A DNA stretch of 64,000 nucleotides. Origin: Bordetella sp. 02P26C-1 (GTDB taxonomy: Bacteria > Pseudomonadota > Gammaproteobacteria > Burkholderiales > Burkholderiaceae_B). Below the pieces are notes generated by a model. It saw nothing but the letters and a program-made list of their open reading frames with translations. It ran no database searches and was not told where the DNA came from. Position numbers and translations under genes: made by a program. Shown piece by piece: positions 43,617-52,362 of the stretch (within the stretch, counting starts at the first letter, position 1; each line of letters opens with the position of its first letter). Location: NCBI RefSeq assembly GCF_009763255.1, contig NZ_WSJB01000005.1:180869-244868 (forward strand), given 5' to 3'.

Positions 43617-44641
43617 CCTCAATCCCGCAAAACACTTCCGCTCCCTTGGCAACGGTCCAAGATCTGTCCGTGCGATTCATCTCGCGCGATATGAATGTCC
43701 CCGTGGTCAATGGCGTGTCGTTCTCGCTACAACAAGGCGAAGTACTTTGCCTGTTAGGCGAATCGGGTTCGGGCAAGAGCGTCACCATGCGCTCGCTGAT
43801 GCGACTCTTGCCCCCCACCGCGCAACTTGGCGGCAGGATCGAAGTCGGCGGCATCGATGTTCTCAACCTGCCGCGCAATCAGCTCAGTCGGATACGCGGC
43901 CCCTTGATTTCGATGATCTTTCAAGAGCCGCTGACCGCGCTGGATCCGGTCTACACCATCGGGCAACAGATCAGCGAGACGGTCCGCGAGCATGAGGGCA
44001 TAAGCCAAGCCGATGCGATGCGCCGCGCGTTGGAACTGCTGGAGCTGGTCCAGGTGCCTTCGGCAAAGCGTCGGCTGGCGGCCTATCCCCATGAATTGTC
44101 GGGTGGCTTGCGTCAACGCGCCATGATCGCGCTGGCGCTGTCGTGCCGGCCCAAACTATTGCTTGCCGACGAACCGACGACCGCGCTGGATGCCACCGTG
44201 CAGATTCAGGTGCTGCTGTTGTTGCGCGAACTACAGCGCGAACTGGGCATGGCCACTATCTTTGTCACGCATGACCTGGGCGTCGCGTGCGAAGTCGCGG
44301 ACCAGGTGGCCGTCATGTACGCGGGCCGCTTTGTGGAAACGGGCTCGATCACGGACATCATGGATCGCCCTGCCCATCCGTATACGCAAGGCCTGTTGAA
44401 CTCGACCGTCTCGGAAAGCCTGCGCGATCAGGACCTGGCCTCGATCCCCGGTGCGCCGCCCGATCTGACCGCGTTGCCGCCCGGCTGCACGTTTGCGCCA
44501 CGATGCCCGCGGCACACCCCGGCGTGCGACATCGGTGTGCCTCCCCTGCTCGGCAATGCCGGCCATCAATCACGTTGCATTTTTCCCGCCGATCTCGCCA
44601 CCCGCGTGGCCACCGAGTCGGTCCTGTCGCCCGCGGCCTGA
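43613..44641 (+). CDS. ABC transporter ATPase, DppD/OppD-like
   Basis: A 342-residue ATPase: Walker A GESGSGKSVTM, Q-loop FQEPLTALDPV, signature LSGGLRQRAMIA, Walker B LLLADEPTTALD, switch VTHDLGVA, and the C-terminal GCTFAPRCPRHTPAC motif. It completes the five-gene importer and overlaps the DppF-like gene by four bases. An amidase gene follows after 42 bp on the same strand. Confidence 0.93.
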   Translation: MTSIPQNTSAPLATVQDLSVRFISRDMNVPVVNGVSFSLQQGEVLCLLGESGSGKSVTMRSLMRLLPPTAQLGGRIEVGGIDVLNLPRNQLSRIRGPLISMIFQEPLTALDPVYTIGQQISETVREHEGISQADAMRRALELLELVQVPSAKRRLAAYPHELSGGLRQRAMIALALSCRPKLLLADEPTTALDATVQIQVLLLLRELQRELGMATIFVTHDLGVACEVADQVAVMYAGRFVETGSITDIMDRPAHPYTQGLLNSTVSESLRDQDLASIPGAPPDLTALPPGCTFAPRCPRHTPACDIGVPPLLGNAGHQSRCIFPADLATRVATESVLSPAA

Positions 44642-44683
44642 CGCCCACGGACGAGGTTTCACTTTACGGAGCGCTACCTTTCC

Positions 44684-46090
44684 ATGATTGCTAACGAGCT
44701 GTACTTCCTCTCGGCGGGCGAAGCTAGCCGCCTCATTCAGTCGCGCAAGCTGTCTCCGGTCGAACTCACCGAGGCCTATCTGGCACGCATCGAGGCGGTG
44801 GACGACAAAATCCATAGTTATCTACTGGTGATGGCAGACGCCGCGCGCGCGGCCGCCCGGCAGGCCGAGGCCGATATCCAGGCCGGCCGTTGGAAAGGCC
44901 CCTTGCATGGGCTGCCTTTTGCGGTGAAAGACAACTATTACACGCAGGGCGTACGTACGTGCGGGGCCTCGCGCGTGCTGATGGATCATGTGCCCGAGTA
45001 CAACGCGACCACCATCGACAAACTGCAGGCGGCCGGCGCGATCCTGCTCGGCAAGCTCAATACCTGGGAATACGGGACGGGCAATGGCGGCGTGTACTTC
45101 GACTTGCCCTTCGAGCCCGCACGCAACCCATGGAATGTGGATCACTTCACCGGCGGTTCTTCCACCGGTGCGGGCGCCTCGGTTGCCGCGGGTACGGCGA
45201 TGATGGCGCTGGGTTCGGACACCGGCGGGTCGGTGCGCCTGCCCGCGGCCGCATGCGGATTGCAAGGCATGAAGCCCACCTATGGCCGCGTCAGCCGCCA
45301 TGGCATTTTGCCAAACTGCTATTCGTTGGACGTCGCCGGGCCGCTGACCTGGACAGTGGAAGATAGCGCTCTGCTGCTGCGCGCCATGTCCGGCTATGAC
45401 CCCCAAGATCCGGGCAGCGCGCACGCGGAGGTGCCGGACTTCGTAGCGGGGCTAGACGCGGGCATACGCGGGATGACGATCGGCGTGGTGCGCGATCTGG
45501 GCGAGGCCAACAACTTGCTCGATGCGAGCAACCGTTCGGCAATGGAAACCATGATCGAGGTCCTGCATCGCGAAGGCGCACGTATTGTCGAAGTCACCCT
45601 GCCTTCGGCGATTGCCGAGTACCGTCAGACCGGGGCCGTCATCAACTGGACCGAATCGCTTTCGATCCATGAAAAGGACTTCATGCAGCGCAATGCCGAA
45701 ATGGGCCAGGCGCTGCGTGAAAAGATGATGTCCGGCTTCATGACGCGCGCGGTCGACTACGTTGCCGCGCAACGGCGACGCCGCGAACTGACAAAGTCGC
45801 TGGATGCCCTCGTCCATAGCGTCGACGCGCTGGTGTTGCCCGGCGCCTTTCACGTCGCCCCTCCTTTTGCCGACCCCGACAAAGTCAAGGCGTTCACCTC
45901 TGATACAGCGATGCCGCCGTTTAACTTGTCAGGGCATCCTGGCATGTCGGTCTGCACGGGTTTTGATGAACAAGGGCTGCCCACGAATGCGCAGATCGTC
46001 GGCCGTTATTTTGATGAAAGCACCGTGTACAAGGTGGCGCGTGCGTACGAACGCGCCACCGACTGGCGCAGCCGCCGTCCCGCGCTTTAA
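44684..46090 (+). CDS. Amidase (amidase-signature family)
   Basis: A 468-residue enzyme with the lysine in GLPFAVKDNYYTQGV, the serine loop TGGSSTGAGASVAAG, and GSDTGGSVRLPAAA. The nearest relative in the window by motif is the amidase at 37486 (both continue CGI/CGL...KPTYGRVSR and share the DPGSA segment). It is downstream of the ABC importer and upstream of a small partner gene and two further amidases, so a set of amide hydrolases follows one transporter. Confidence 0.92.
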   Translation: MIANELYFLSAGEASRLIQSRKLSPVELTEAYLARIEAVDDKIHSYLLVMADAARAAARQAEADIQAGRWKGPLHGLPFAVKDNYYTQGVRTCGASRVLMDHVPEYNATTIDKLQAAGAILLGKLNTWEYGTGNGGVYFDLPFEPARNPWNVDHFTGGSSTGAGASVAAGTAMMALGSDTGGSVRLPAAACGLQGMKPTYGRVSRHGILPNCYSLDVAGPLTWTVEDSALLLRAMSGYDPQDPGSAHAEVPDFVAGLDAGIRGMTIGVVRDLGEANNLLDASNRSAMETMIEVLHREGARIVEVTLPSAIAEYRQTGAVINWTESLSIHEKDFMQRNAEMGQALREKMMSGFMTRAVDYVAAQRRRRELTKSLDALVHSVDALVLPGAFHVAPPFADPDKVKAFTSDTAMPPFNLSGHPGMSVCTGFDEQGLPTNAQIVGRYFDESTVYKVARAYERATDWRSRRPAL

Positions 46091-46136
46091 GCCCCTCGCG
46101 CGCCCCTATCGCAGCACTTCTTGAGATCCAACCATC

Positions 46137-46337
46137 ATGAATGCCGAACCTTTAGCCCAATGGACCCTCGATGACGTCAAGGCGTATTGCCGACGTTTCG
46201 GCTTGACGCTGTCCGAACCGCAGCTGTTGCGCATGCACGAGCTATCCACGACCGTTTCCGCGACTGGCATGGGTATCCCCCGCATGCCGAGCAAGGATCA
46301 CGAGCCCGCGTTGACGTTCGCTATGCCGAAAGAATAA
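46137..46337 (+). CDS. Small AtzG/GatC-like amidase partner protein
   Basis: A 66-residue protein (MNAEPLAQWTLDDVKAYCRR...) ending in RMPSKDHEPALTFAMPKE. The EPAxxF end and short helical build parallel the 77-residue protein encoded at 37256 and the AtzG-like family. It stops 11 bp before the amidase at 46349, so it is probably that enzyme's small subunit (or shared by the two tandem amidases). No catalytic residues are evident. Assignment is pattern-based. Confidence 0.7.
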   Translation: MNAEPLAQWTLDDVKAYCRRFGLTLSEPQLLRMHELSTTVSATGMGIPRMPSKDHEPALTFAMPKE

Positions 46338-46348
46338 GGGGCGTCACC

Positions 46349-47659
46349 ATGGAACCTTATGAGCTCAGCGCCAGCGAAGCCGCCCGGCTCATCGCCAGCC
46401 GCGACCTGTCATGCGAGGAACTGGCGCGCTCCACCCTGGCCCGCATCGCCGAACGCGACCCTATCGTCCGAGCTTGGACCTATATCGACGAAGACCGCGT
46501 GCTGCGCCGCGCGCGAGAACTCGACAAGACCGCGCCCGTCAGCCCGCTGCACGGCTTGACCTTTGGCATCAAGGACGTGATTCAGACGGCCGATATGCCC
46601 ACGCAGCAGAACTCATCGCTTTATGTCGACCATCGAAGCGGGCAAGACGCCGCCTGCGTGGCGGTCGTACGCCATAGCGGTGCACTGGTGGTGGGCAAGA
46701 CCGAAACGGTCGAGTTCGCCGCCGGTGGCCGCATGCCAGCCACGCGCAATCCCAGCAACCTGGCGCACACGCCAGGCGGAACCTCGTCCGGATCGGCCGC
46801 CGCCGTGGCGGACCATCAGGTTCAGCTGGCGTTCGGCACACAAACGGCCGGGTCTCACATTCGCCCTGCGGCGTTTAACGGTATCTATGGCATCAAGCCA
46901 ACGCACGGTGTGGTCAGCCGCGAGGGCGCCAAGCTATACGCGCATTCGCTCGACACCATCGGCTGGTATGGGCGCTCGGCCGATGATCTGGCGTTGGTGG
47001 CCGAGGCGTTCGCGCTGCCGGGCATGTCGCAACGCATGCCGGTCCCGCTAAAGGGATTGCGTGTCGGACTATGTATGACCGCTTCCTGGTCGGCCGCCGA
47101 TCCGTATGCGCAGGCTGCCCTGATGCAAACCGCATTCCAGCTGGAGTCGGCCGGCGCGATTGTGAAGGAGCTGACTTTGCCCGCGCCGTTTAACGACCTG
47201 CCGAACGCGCACGAAACCGTGTTGTATGGGGAAGGCCGAGCCGCGTTTTTTTCCGAAACCCTGGGTCCGAAAGCTCACATGCTCCACGGGCATTTTTGCG
47301 ATATCGCGGCCAACGCGCGTGGCATCACGCCCCAAGGTCTTGCCGCCGCCTACGATCTGGCGGCGGCGTGCCGGCGGCAATTCGACGCCTTGTTCGACGA
47401 CGAGCTCGATGTGGTGATGACGCCAGCATCTCCCGGCGAAGCCCCGGAAGGGTTTACTTCTACTGGCAACTACACCTTCAATATCGTGTGGACGCTATTG
47501 CATGTACCATGCGTTGCCATGCCCGTGGGCCGCAGTCCGCGCAACCTGCCTCTGGGCGTGCAACTCGTCGGGCCGCGAACCGGCGATGCCCGACTGTTGG
47601 AGATCGCCCGCGCCTGTGTGCCCGCGCTCGACAGCAATGCCGCCATAACGCTTTCTTGA
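46349..47659 (+). CDS. Amidase (amidase-signature family), tandem copy 1
   Basis: Start at ATG 46349 (MEPYELSASEAARLIASRDL), 436 residues; the frame is open further upstream but that part overlaps the small partner gene. Catalytic elements: the lysine in TFGIKDVIQTADMP, the serine loop PGGTSSGSAAAVA, and GTQTAGSHIRPAAF. The GTQTAGS form of the third loop marks a subgroup distinct from the other amidases here. The next gene is a clear tandem duplicate. Confidence 0.93.
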   Translation: MEPYELSASEAARLIASRDLSCEELARSTLARIAERDPIVRAWTYIDEDRVLRRARELDKTAPVSPLHGLTFGIKDVIQTADMPTQQNSSLYVDHRSGQDAACVAVVRHSGALVVGKTETVEFAAGGRMPATRNPSNLAHTPGGTSSGSAAAVADHQVQLAFGTQTAGSHIRPAAFNGIYGIKPTHGVVSREGAKLYAHSLDTIGWYGRSADDLALVAEAFALPGMSQRMPVPLKGLRVGLCMTASWSAADPYAQAALMQTAFQLESAGAIVKELTLPAPFNDLPNAHETVLYGEGRAAFFSETLGPKAHMLHGHFCDIAANARGITPQGLAAAYDLAAACRRQFDALFDDELDVVMTPASPGEAPEGFTSTGNYTFNIVWTLLHVPCVAMPVGRSPRNLPLGVQLVGPRTGDARLLEIARACVPALDSNAAITLS

Positions 47660-47704
47660 TGCACCGCCTTCACTCATCGCCTGTCCGACTGATAAGGAAT
47701 CAGC

Positions 47705-49021
47705 ATGCAACCCTACGAACTGACGGCCACCGAAGCTTCCGCCCTGATTGCCGCTAAAGAACTGTCTTGCGAAGAGCTCGCGCGTTCCACCCTGGCCCGC
47801 ATCGCCGAGCGCGACCCCATCGTGAAGGCCTGGAGCTATGTTGATGAGGACCTCGTGATCCGGCGTGCGCGGGAACTCGACAAGACGCCCGCGCTCAGTC
47901 CGTTGCATGGGCTGACGTTCGGCGTGAAGGACGTGATCGAAACCTATGACATGCCCACACAGCAGAACTCAGCCTTATACGAAGGGCATCAAAGTGGCCA
48001 AGATGCCGCCTGCGTCGCCGTGGTTCGACACAGTGGCGCGCTGGTGGTGGGCAAGACCGACACGGTAGAGTTCGCCTCAGGTGGACGCATGGCTGCCACG
48101 CGCAATCCCCATAACCTCGCCCATACGCCCGGCGGCTCGTCGTCCGGCTCGGGCGCCGCTGTGGGCGATAAGCAAGTGCAACTCGCCTTCGGCACCCAGA
48201 CAGGCGGCTCGCATATCCGACCGGCCGCCTACAACGGCATCTATGGCATCAAGCCAACGCATGGTGCCGTGAGCCGCGAAGGCGCCAAACTCTATTCCGC
48301 CACGTTGGACACCATTGGCTGGTATGGCCGCTGCGTGGAAGACTTGCAGTTGGTGGCCGATGCCTTTCAGTTGCTGGGCCGCGATCTGGCGCAACCGGTG
48401 GCGCTCAAAGGGCTGAAGGTCGGCCTGTGCCGCGCGCCGGCTTGGGATCAGGCCGATGGCTACGCACGCGCTGCGCTGATGACCGCCGCTCGCCGGCTGG
48501 AAGCCGCGGGCGCCATCGTGACCGAGCTCGTCTTGCCCGAGCCCTTCAACGGCCTGGACGACGCCCAGCATTCGGTGATGTTCGGAGAGGGGCGTGCGGC
48601 TTTCCTGCCCGAATTACTGGGCCCGAAACGCGGCCTGCTGCATAAGCACTTTCTCGACATCGTGAACAATGCGCGCGAGATCACGCCGCAAAAGCTGGTC
48701 GCCGCCTATGATCTGGCGGCCGAGTGCCGGCGCGCCTTTGACGGGCTGTTTGGCGCGGATCTGGACGTCGTGCTTACGCCGTCGTGCACGGGCGAGCCTC
48801 CTGAGGGCTATACGTCTTCAGGCAACCCGGTATTTAACGCCATGTGGACCTTGCTGCATGTGCCGTGCGTCGGAATTCCGGTCGGCAAGAGCCCCAAGAA
48901 TCTGCCGCTTGGCGTGCAGCTCATCGGGCCGCGGTTCAGCGACCTGCAGCTATTGCAGATCGCCCATGCCTGCGCGCCAGCGATCCATGAGAACAATACC
49001 TTGGGTACGATCGAGATATAG
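47705..49021 (+). CDS. Amidase (amidase-signature family), tandem copy 2
   Basis: A 438-residue paralogue of the preceding amidase: the stretch CEELARSTLARIAERDPIV is identical in both, and long blocks agree throughout. Catalytic elements: TFGVKDVIETYDMP, PGGSSSGSGAAVG and GTQTGGSHIRPAAY. Differences near the active site (TAGS versus TGGS) hint at altered specificity after duplication. It is followed after only seven bases by an AbrB-family membrane protein gene. Confidence 0.93.
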   Translation: MQPYELTATEASALIAAKELSCEELARSTLARIAERDPIVKAWSYVDEDLVIRRARELDKTPALSPLHGLTFGVKDVIETYDMPTQQNSALYEGHQSGQDAACVAVVRHSGALVVGKTDTVEFASGGRMAATRNPHNLAHTPGGSSSGSGAAVGDKQVQLAFGTQTGGSHIRPAAYNGIYGIKPTHGAVSREGAKLYSATLDTIGWYGRCVEDLQLVADAFQLLGRDLAQPVALKGLKVGLCRAPAWDQADGYARAALMTAARRLEAAGAIVTELVLPEPFNGLDDAQHSVMFGEGRAAFLPELLGPKRGLLHKHFLDIVNNAREITPQKLVAAYDLAAECRRAFDGLFGADLDVVLTPSCTGEPPEGYTSSGNPVFNAMWTLLHVPCVGIPVGKSPKNLPLGVQLIGPRFSDLQLLQIAHACAPAIHENNTLGTIEI

Positions 49022-49028
49022 TGCCGCC

Positions 49029-50099
49029 ATGCTAAATCGCGCCCGTCATCTCACCCACTGGAGCTTGTTGCTCGTGCTGTCGGTCGCCGTGGGGTGGCCC
49101 ATCGTGCATGCCGGCATTGGCGCCGGTGCCTTGGTGGGCCCCATGCTGGCCGGCATCGCCATGGGCATGAGCGGCACGCGTATCGGGATATCTGGACGTG
49201 CCTTCGTCCTCGCGCAGGGCGTGTTGGGCTGCATGATAGCCTCGATGCTCGAAGCGAGCGTGCTGGATGGCGTCGCCGCCCATTTCGGCGCGATGGCGGC
49301 GGCCGTGGTGCTAACGCTGGTAGGCGCGACCGCCACGGGCTGGGTGCTGACGCGTACCGGGACCATGCCTGGCAGTACGGGCGCGTGGGGATCGCTACCG
49401 GGCGCGGCAGCGGCGATGGTGACCATGTCGGCTGCATTCGGCGGCGACCCGCGCATGGTCGCGGTGATGCAGTATCTGCGCGTGATGATCGTGATCCTGG
49501 CGGCCACGGCGGTGTCTCACTACGCCGTCACGGAGGGAGCGCCAGGCGGGCAGATCGCCATGCTGGCCGCCGCAAAGGCGCAGCCATCGGTGAGTGCCAG
49601 CACGCAGATCTGCACGATCCTGATCGCCGTCGCCGCCAGCTGGCTGGGCTGGGCCAGCCGGGTACCGGCCGGAGCGCTGCTGCTACCCATTGTGGTCGGT
49701 GGCGCGCTGCAGATCAGTGGCGTGATGACGCTGGCCATGCCGCATGGCGTGGTGGTGCTGGCGCTGGCAACCCTGGGATGGTCGATTGGCTTGCGCTTCA
49801 AGCGCGACCTCATCGCCCCCATGCTGCGCGCATTGCCCACAATATTGCTGGGGATCGTCGCGCTACTGCTGCTATGTACGCTGGCGGCCTGGCTGCTGAC
49901 GCTATTGGCCCCTGTCAGCATGTTGACGGCCTACCTCGCCACCAGCCCTGGAGGGCTGGATTCCGTGGCGGTGCTGGCGCTGGAAGCCAACGCGGATATG
50001 CCCTTTGTGGTGGCTTTTCAGACGCTGCGGCTATTTGCCGTCGTGCTGGTCGGCCCGTTCCTGGGGCGCTGGCTGGCGCGTGGTGCCCCCTTGAAATGA
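49029..50099 (+). CDS. AbrB-family membrane protein (AmoA-like putative transporter)
   Basis: A 356-residue, very hydrophobic protein with about 10 predicted helices in two similar halves. GAGALVGPMLAGIAMG, the GTMPGSTGAWGSLPGAAAAM segment, and YLATSPGGLDSVAVLALEA near the end fit the AbrB/PF05145 family. Members are putative transporters or permease regulators; function is poorly defined. It is encoded directly after two amidases, so movement of an amide hydrolysis product is one possibility. Convergent with LysR downstream. Confidence 0.85.
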   Translation: MLNRARHLTHWSLLLVLSVAVGWPIVHAGIGAGALVGPMLAGIAMGMSGTRIGISGRAFVLAQGVLGCMIASMLEASVLDGVAAHFGAMAAAVVLTLVGATATGWVLTRTGTMPGSTGAWGSLPGAAAAMVTMSAAFGGDPRMVAVMQYLRVMIVILAATAVSHYAVTEGAPGGQIAMLAAAKAQPSVSASTQICTILIAVAASWLGWASRVPAGALLLPIVVGGALQISGVMTLAMPHGVVVLALATLGWSIGLRFKRDLIAPMLRALPTILLGIVALLLLCTLAAWLLTLLAPVSMLTAYLATSPGGLDSVAVLALEANADMPFVVAFQTLRLFAVVLVGPFLGRWLARGAPLK

Positions 50100-50124
50100 G
50101 CACGGCAGACCGAAGATCGGGGCG

Positions 50125-51045
50125 TTAGAACACCTTGTCCGGTGCGTCCTCCACAGGCTGATCACCCACCCGGGCAAAGTAGTCCTGTGCGAACTCGGTA
50201 AACTGCTTGATCCCCATACGGTTGGACCGGCGCGAATCCACAAAGAGCGAATACTGGCGAGAAACAACCGGGGACTCTACTCTCAGCACTTTCAGTTCAT
50301 GTACACGCGTGGCCGGCTCGACGAATCCTGGACAGACTGCCAGCCCCATACCGGCCGCGACCAGGCTGAGCGCTGCGGTCGTATCGTCGACCTGCCGCAC
50401 ATGATTGAACTGAAAACCCGGGCCTAGCTGCCGGGCCAGATGCAGCCGGGGCAGATTGCCCACGAAGATCAAGGGTTCGTCAATAAGTTCTTCCCACTTC
50501 AGACGCCGCCGCCGGGCAAGGGGATGGGACTTCGGACAGACCACGCAGATGCGGCTGTGAAAGAGCGGCATGACGGTCACATGATCGCTGACCGATGAAT
50601 GCGTAGAGATGGCGAGATCCACCTGTCCCTGCTCCACCGATGCACGCACGTCATCAATTTTCACATCTACCGGAGTCAGCCGTATGGTGGGATGCGCGCG
50701 GTGAAAATCCCGATAGATACGGGTCATCAATGACCATCCCACCAGCCTTGATGTGGCGATGCGCAGCACGTGATGTTGACTGCGCAGATCGGCCGCACAT
50801 CGCTCGAACTGGCCGAGTGCATCCAACGCTGCGATGGCATGCGGTAGAAACTGCTCGCCCTCTTGCGACAAGGCCACGCGCCGGGTGGTGCGCTCCAACA
50901 ACCGAAAACCCACGGTTTCCTCGAGTTCCCGCACCGAGTTGCTCAAGGCGGCCTGCGTGACATGCAACGCGCGCGCCGCGTGGACGAAACTGCTGAGCTG
51001 CGCCGCCGTCACGAAGGCCCGCAATTGTCTGAAGGTAATGCGCAC
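50125..51045 (-). CDS. LysR-family transcriptional regulator
   Basis: The start is GTG 51045, supported by CGGAGG at 51055-51060 and by family alignment (VRITFRQLRAFVTAAQLSSF); the open frame upstream to 51258 is not coding. The helix-turn-helix includes HVTQAALSNSVRELEETVGF. Length is 306 residues. It is divergent from the Bug/Rieske/ring-cleavage operon (51327-59968) and is the obvious candidate regulator of it. An AT-rich palindrome-containing region separates them. Confidence 0.92.
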   Translation of the reverse strand: MRITFRQLRAFVTAAQLSSFVHAARALHVTQAALSNSVRELEETVGFRLLERTTRRVALSQEGEQFLPHAIAALDALGQFERCAADLRSQHHVLRIATSRLVGWSLMTRIYRDFHRAHPTIRLTPVDVKIDDVRASVEQGQVDLAISTHSSVSDHVTVMPLFHSRICVVCPKSHPLARRRRLKWEELIDEPLIFVGNLPRLHLARQLGPGFQFNHVRQVDDTTAALSLVAAGMGLAVCPGFVEPATRVHELKVLRVESPVVSRQYSLFVDSRRSNRMGIKQFTEFAQDYFARVGDQPVEDAPDKVF

Positions 51046-51061
51046 CGCCGATCGCCTCCGT

Positions 51062-51082
51062 TTGATTGATAACCCAATCAAT
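51062..51082. promoter_or_regulatory. AT-rich inverted repeat, candidate LysR binding site
   Basis: ATTGAT-AACCCA-ATCAAT (51065-51082), with an overlapping TTGATT/AATCAA (51062-51081), sits in a 60-bp AT-rich patch between LysR and the aromatic operon. A related ATTGATT half-site recurs at 51101. The rest of the gap to 51326 shows no coding remnant; GGAG at about 51317 serves the Bug gene. Confidence 0.45.
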
Positions 51083-51326
51083 AATAATTGATAAAAACAA
51101 ATTGATTGTTGTATTGAATGACGCATCCATAGAATGGAAGCTCTCGACGGTAGGCCTGGTACAAGGCGACCGACCGAAGCCCTAAAAGACGCGAAAGACC
51201 AGGAAGGTTCGAGTGCAAGAGGAACAGCGTGGCGCCGCCATGAGGCCGGCCCAGCCAATCCCGCCCGGACGTTTGTGGTTTACGGCGCATCAGGACTGCA
51301 GACATACGAGTGATCCGGAGACAATC

Positions 51327-52319
51327 ATGAAGATCTCACGCAGAGCCTTACTGGCGGGCCTTGCCGCCTTAAGCGCGATGTCCATGCCCGCCGTGGGGCA
51401 ACCGCAGGATGCCGACAGCTATCCCAACAAGATGGTGCGTATCGTGGTGCCCTTTACCTCAGGCGGAGGCACCAGCAATGCCGCACGCTTTCTGGCCGAC
51501 AAGCTCGCCGCAAAATGGGGGCAGCCCGTCATCATCGACAATCGCCCGGGCGGCAATACGGTAATCGGCTCAAGTATGGTGGCCAAGTCCGAGGCCGATG
51601 GCTATACCCTGCTGTTCGCCAATACCAGCCATACGATCAACCCCTCGGTGATGCCGAGCTTGCCCTATGACACGCTGCGCGACTTCGCACCGGTCTGTAC
51701 GGTCTTGGTCAACCGCTTTGTGTTGTTGACCCATCCCAGCATGCCTGCCCGGGACATCAGGGAATTGGTCCAACGGGTCCGAGCCGATCCTGACACCTAC
51801 AACCTACCGACCGTGGGCGCCACCGGCGTAGGACGGCTGGCCGGGGAAAGTCTGACGCAATTGATGGGCGTGAAGCTGCAGAACATCCCGTACAAAGGCA
51901 CCAGCGACCTCGCCACCAACCTGATGGGCGGCCAGCTGAAGTTCGCCCTCGAAATTCCGGGTTTTTACCTGCCCCATATCAAGTCTGGAAAGCTGCATGC
52001 CCTAGCCGTCTCGGGCGATACACGCATGCCATCTCTGCCGGATGTGCCCACATTGAAAGAAGCCGGTTTTGGCGCTTTCGATACGCAAAGTTGGTATGGC
52101 CTCTTGGCGCCCGCGGGAACGCCTGAGCCCGTGATTCAGAAGATCGCCGCCGACGTGACCGAGATCGTGCAATCGCCCGATTTCGCCACCTACCTGGAAA
52201 CCATCCAGTCCGAGCCGATGGTGAACACGCCAGAAGGTTTTGCCGCGCTGATCGACCAGGAGATCCCCAAATACCGTGAACAAGCCAAGCTGGCCAACAT
52301 CGCTGTCGAGCCCAAATAA
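51327..52319 (+). CDS. Bug-family (TctC-like) periplasmic solute receptor
   Basis: Start at ATG 51327 (CGGAG upstream). The leader MKISRRALLAGLAALSAMSM has paired arginines and may be a Tat signal. Family hallmarks: YPNKMVRIVVPFTSGGGTSN, QPVIIDNRPGGNT and EADGYTLLFANT. Length is 330 residues. It is the first gene of the ring-cleavage operon, 43 bp upstream of the Rieske oxygenase gene, so it probably binds the aromatic substrate or inducer. No TctA/TctB genes are present. Confidence 0.92.
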   Translation: MKISRRALLAGLAALSAMSMPAVGQPQDADSYPNKMVRIVVPFTSGGGTSNAARFLADKLAAKWGQPVIIDNRPGGNTVIGSSMVAKSEADGYTLLFANTSHTINPSVMPSLPYDTLRDFAPVCTVLVNRFVLLTHPSMPARDIRELVQRVRADPDTYNLPTVGATGVGRLAGESLTQLMGVKLQNIPYKGTSDLATNLMGGQLKFALEIPGFYLPHIKSGKLHALAVSGDTRMPSLPDVPTLKEAGFGAFDTQSWYGLLAPAGTPEPVIQKIAADVTEIVQSPDFATYLETIQSEPMVNTPEGFAALIDQEIPKYREQAKLANIAVEPK

Positions 52320-52362
52320 GGCTCGGGTTCAGCGACAAGACGCACACTGAGGAGTCCATCAC

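Noticed and set aside
49094..50128. 344-codon open frame in another frame of the plus strand
   Set aside because: It overlaps the AbrB-family membrane gene; the sequence is Arg/Gly/His-rich and lacks hydrophobic structure.
51046..51258. N-terminal extension of the LysR protein
   Set aside because: GTG 51045 has CGGAGG upstream and matches the LysR N-terminus; the extra 71 codons run through the AT-rich operator region.
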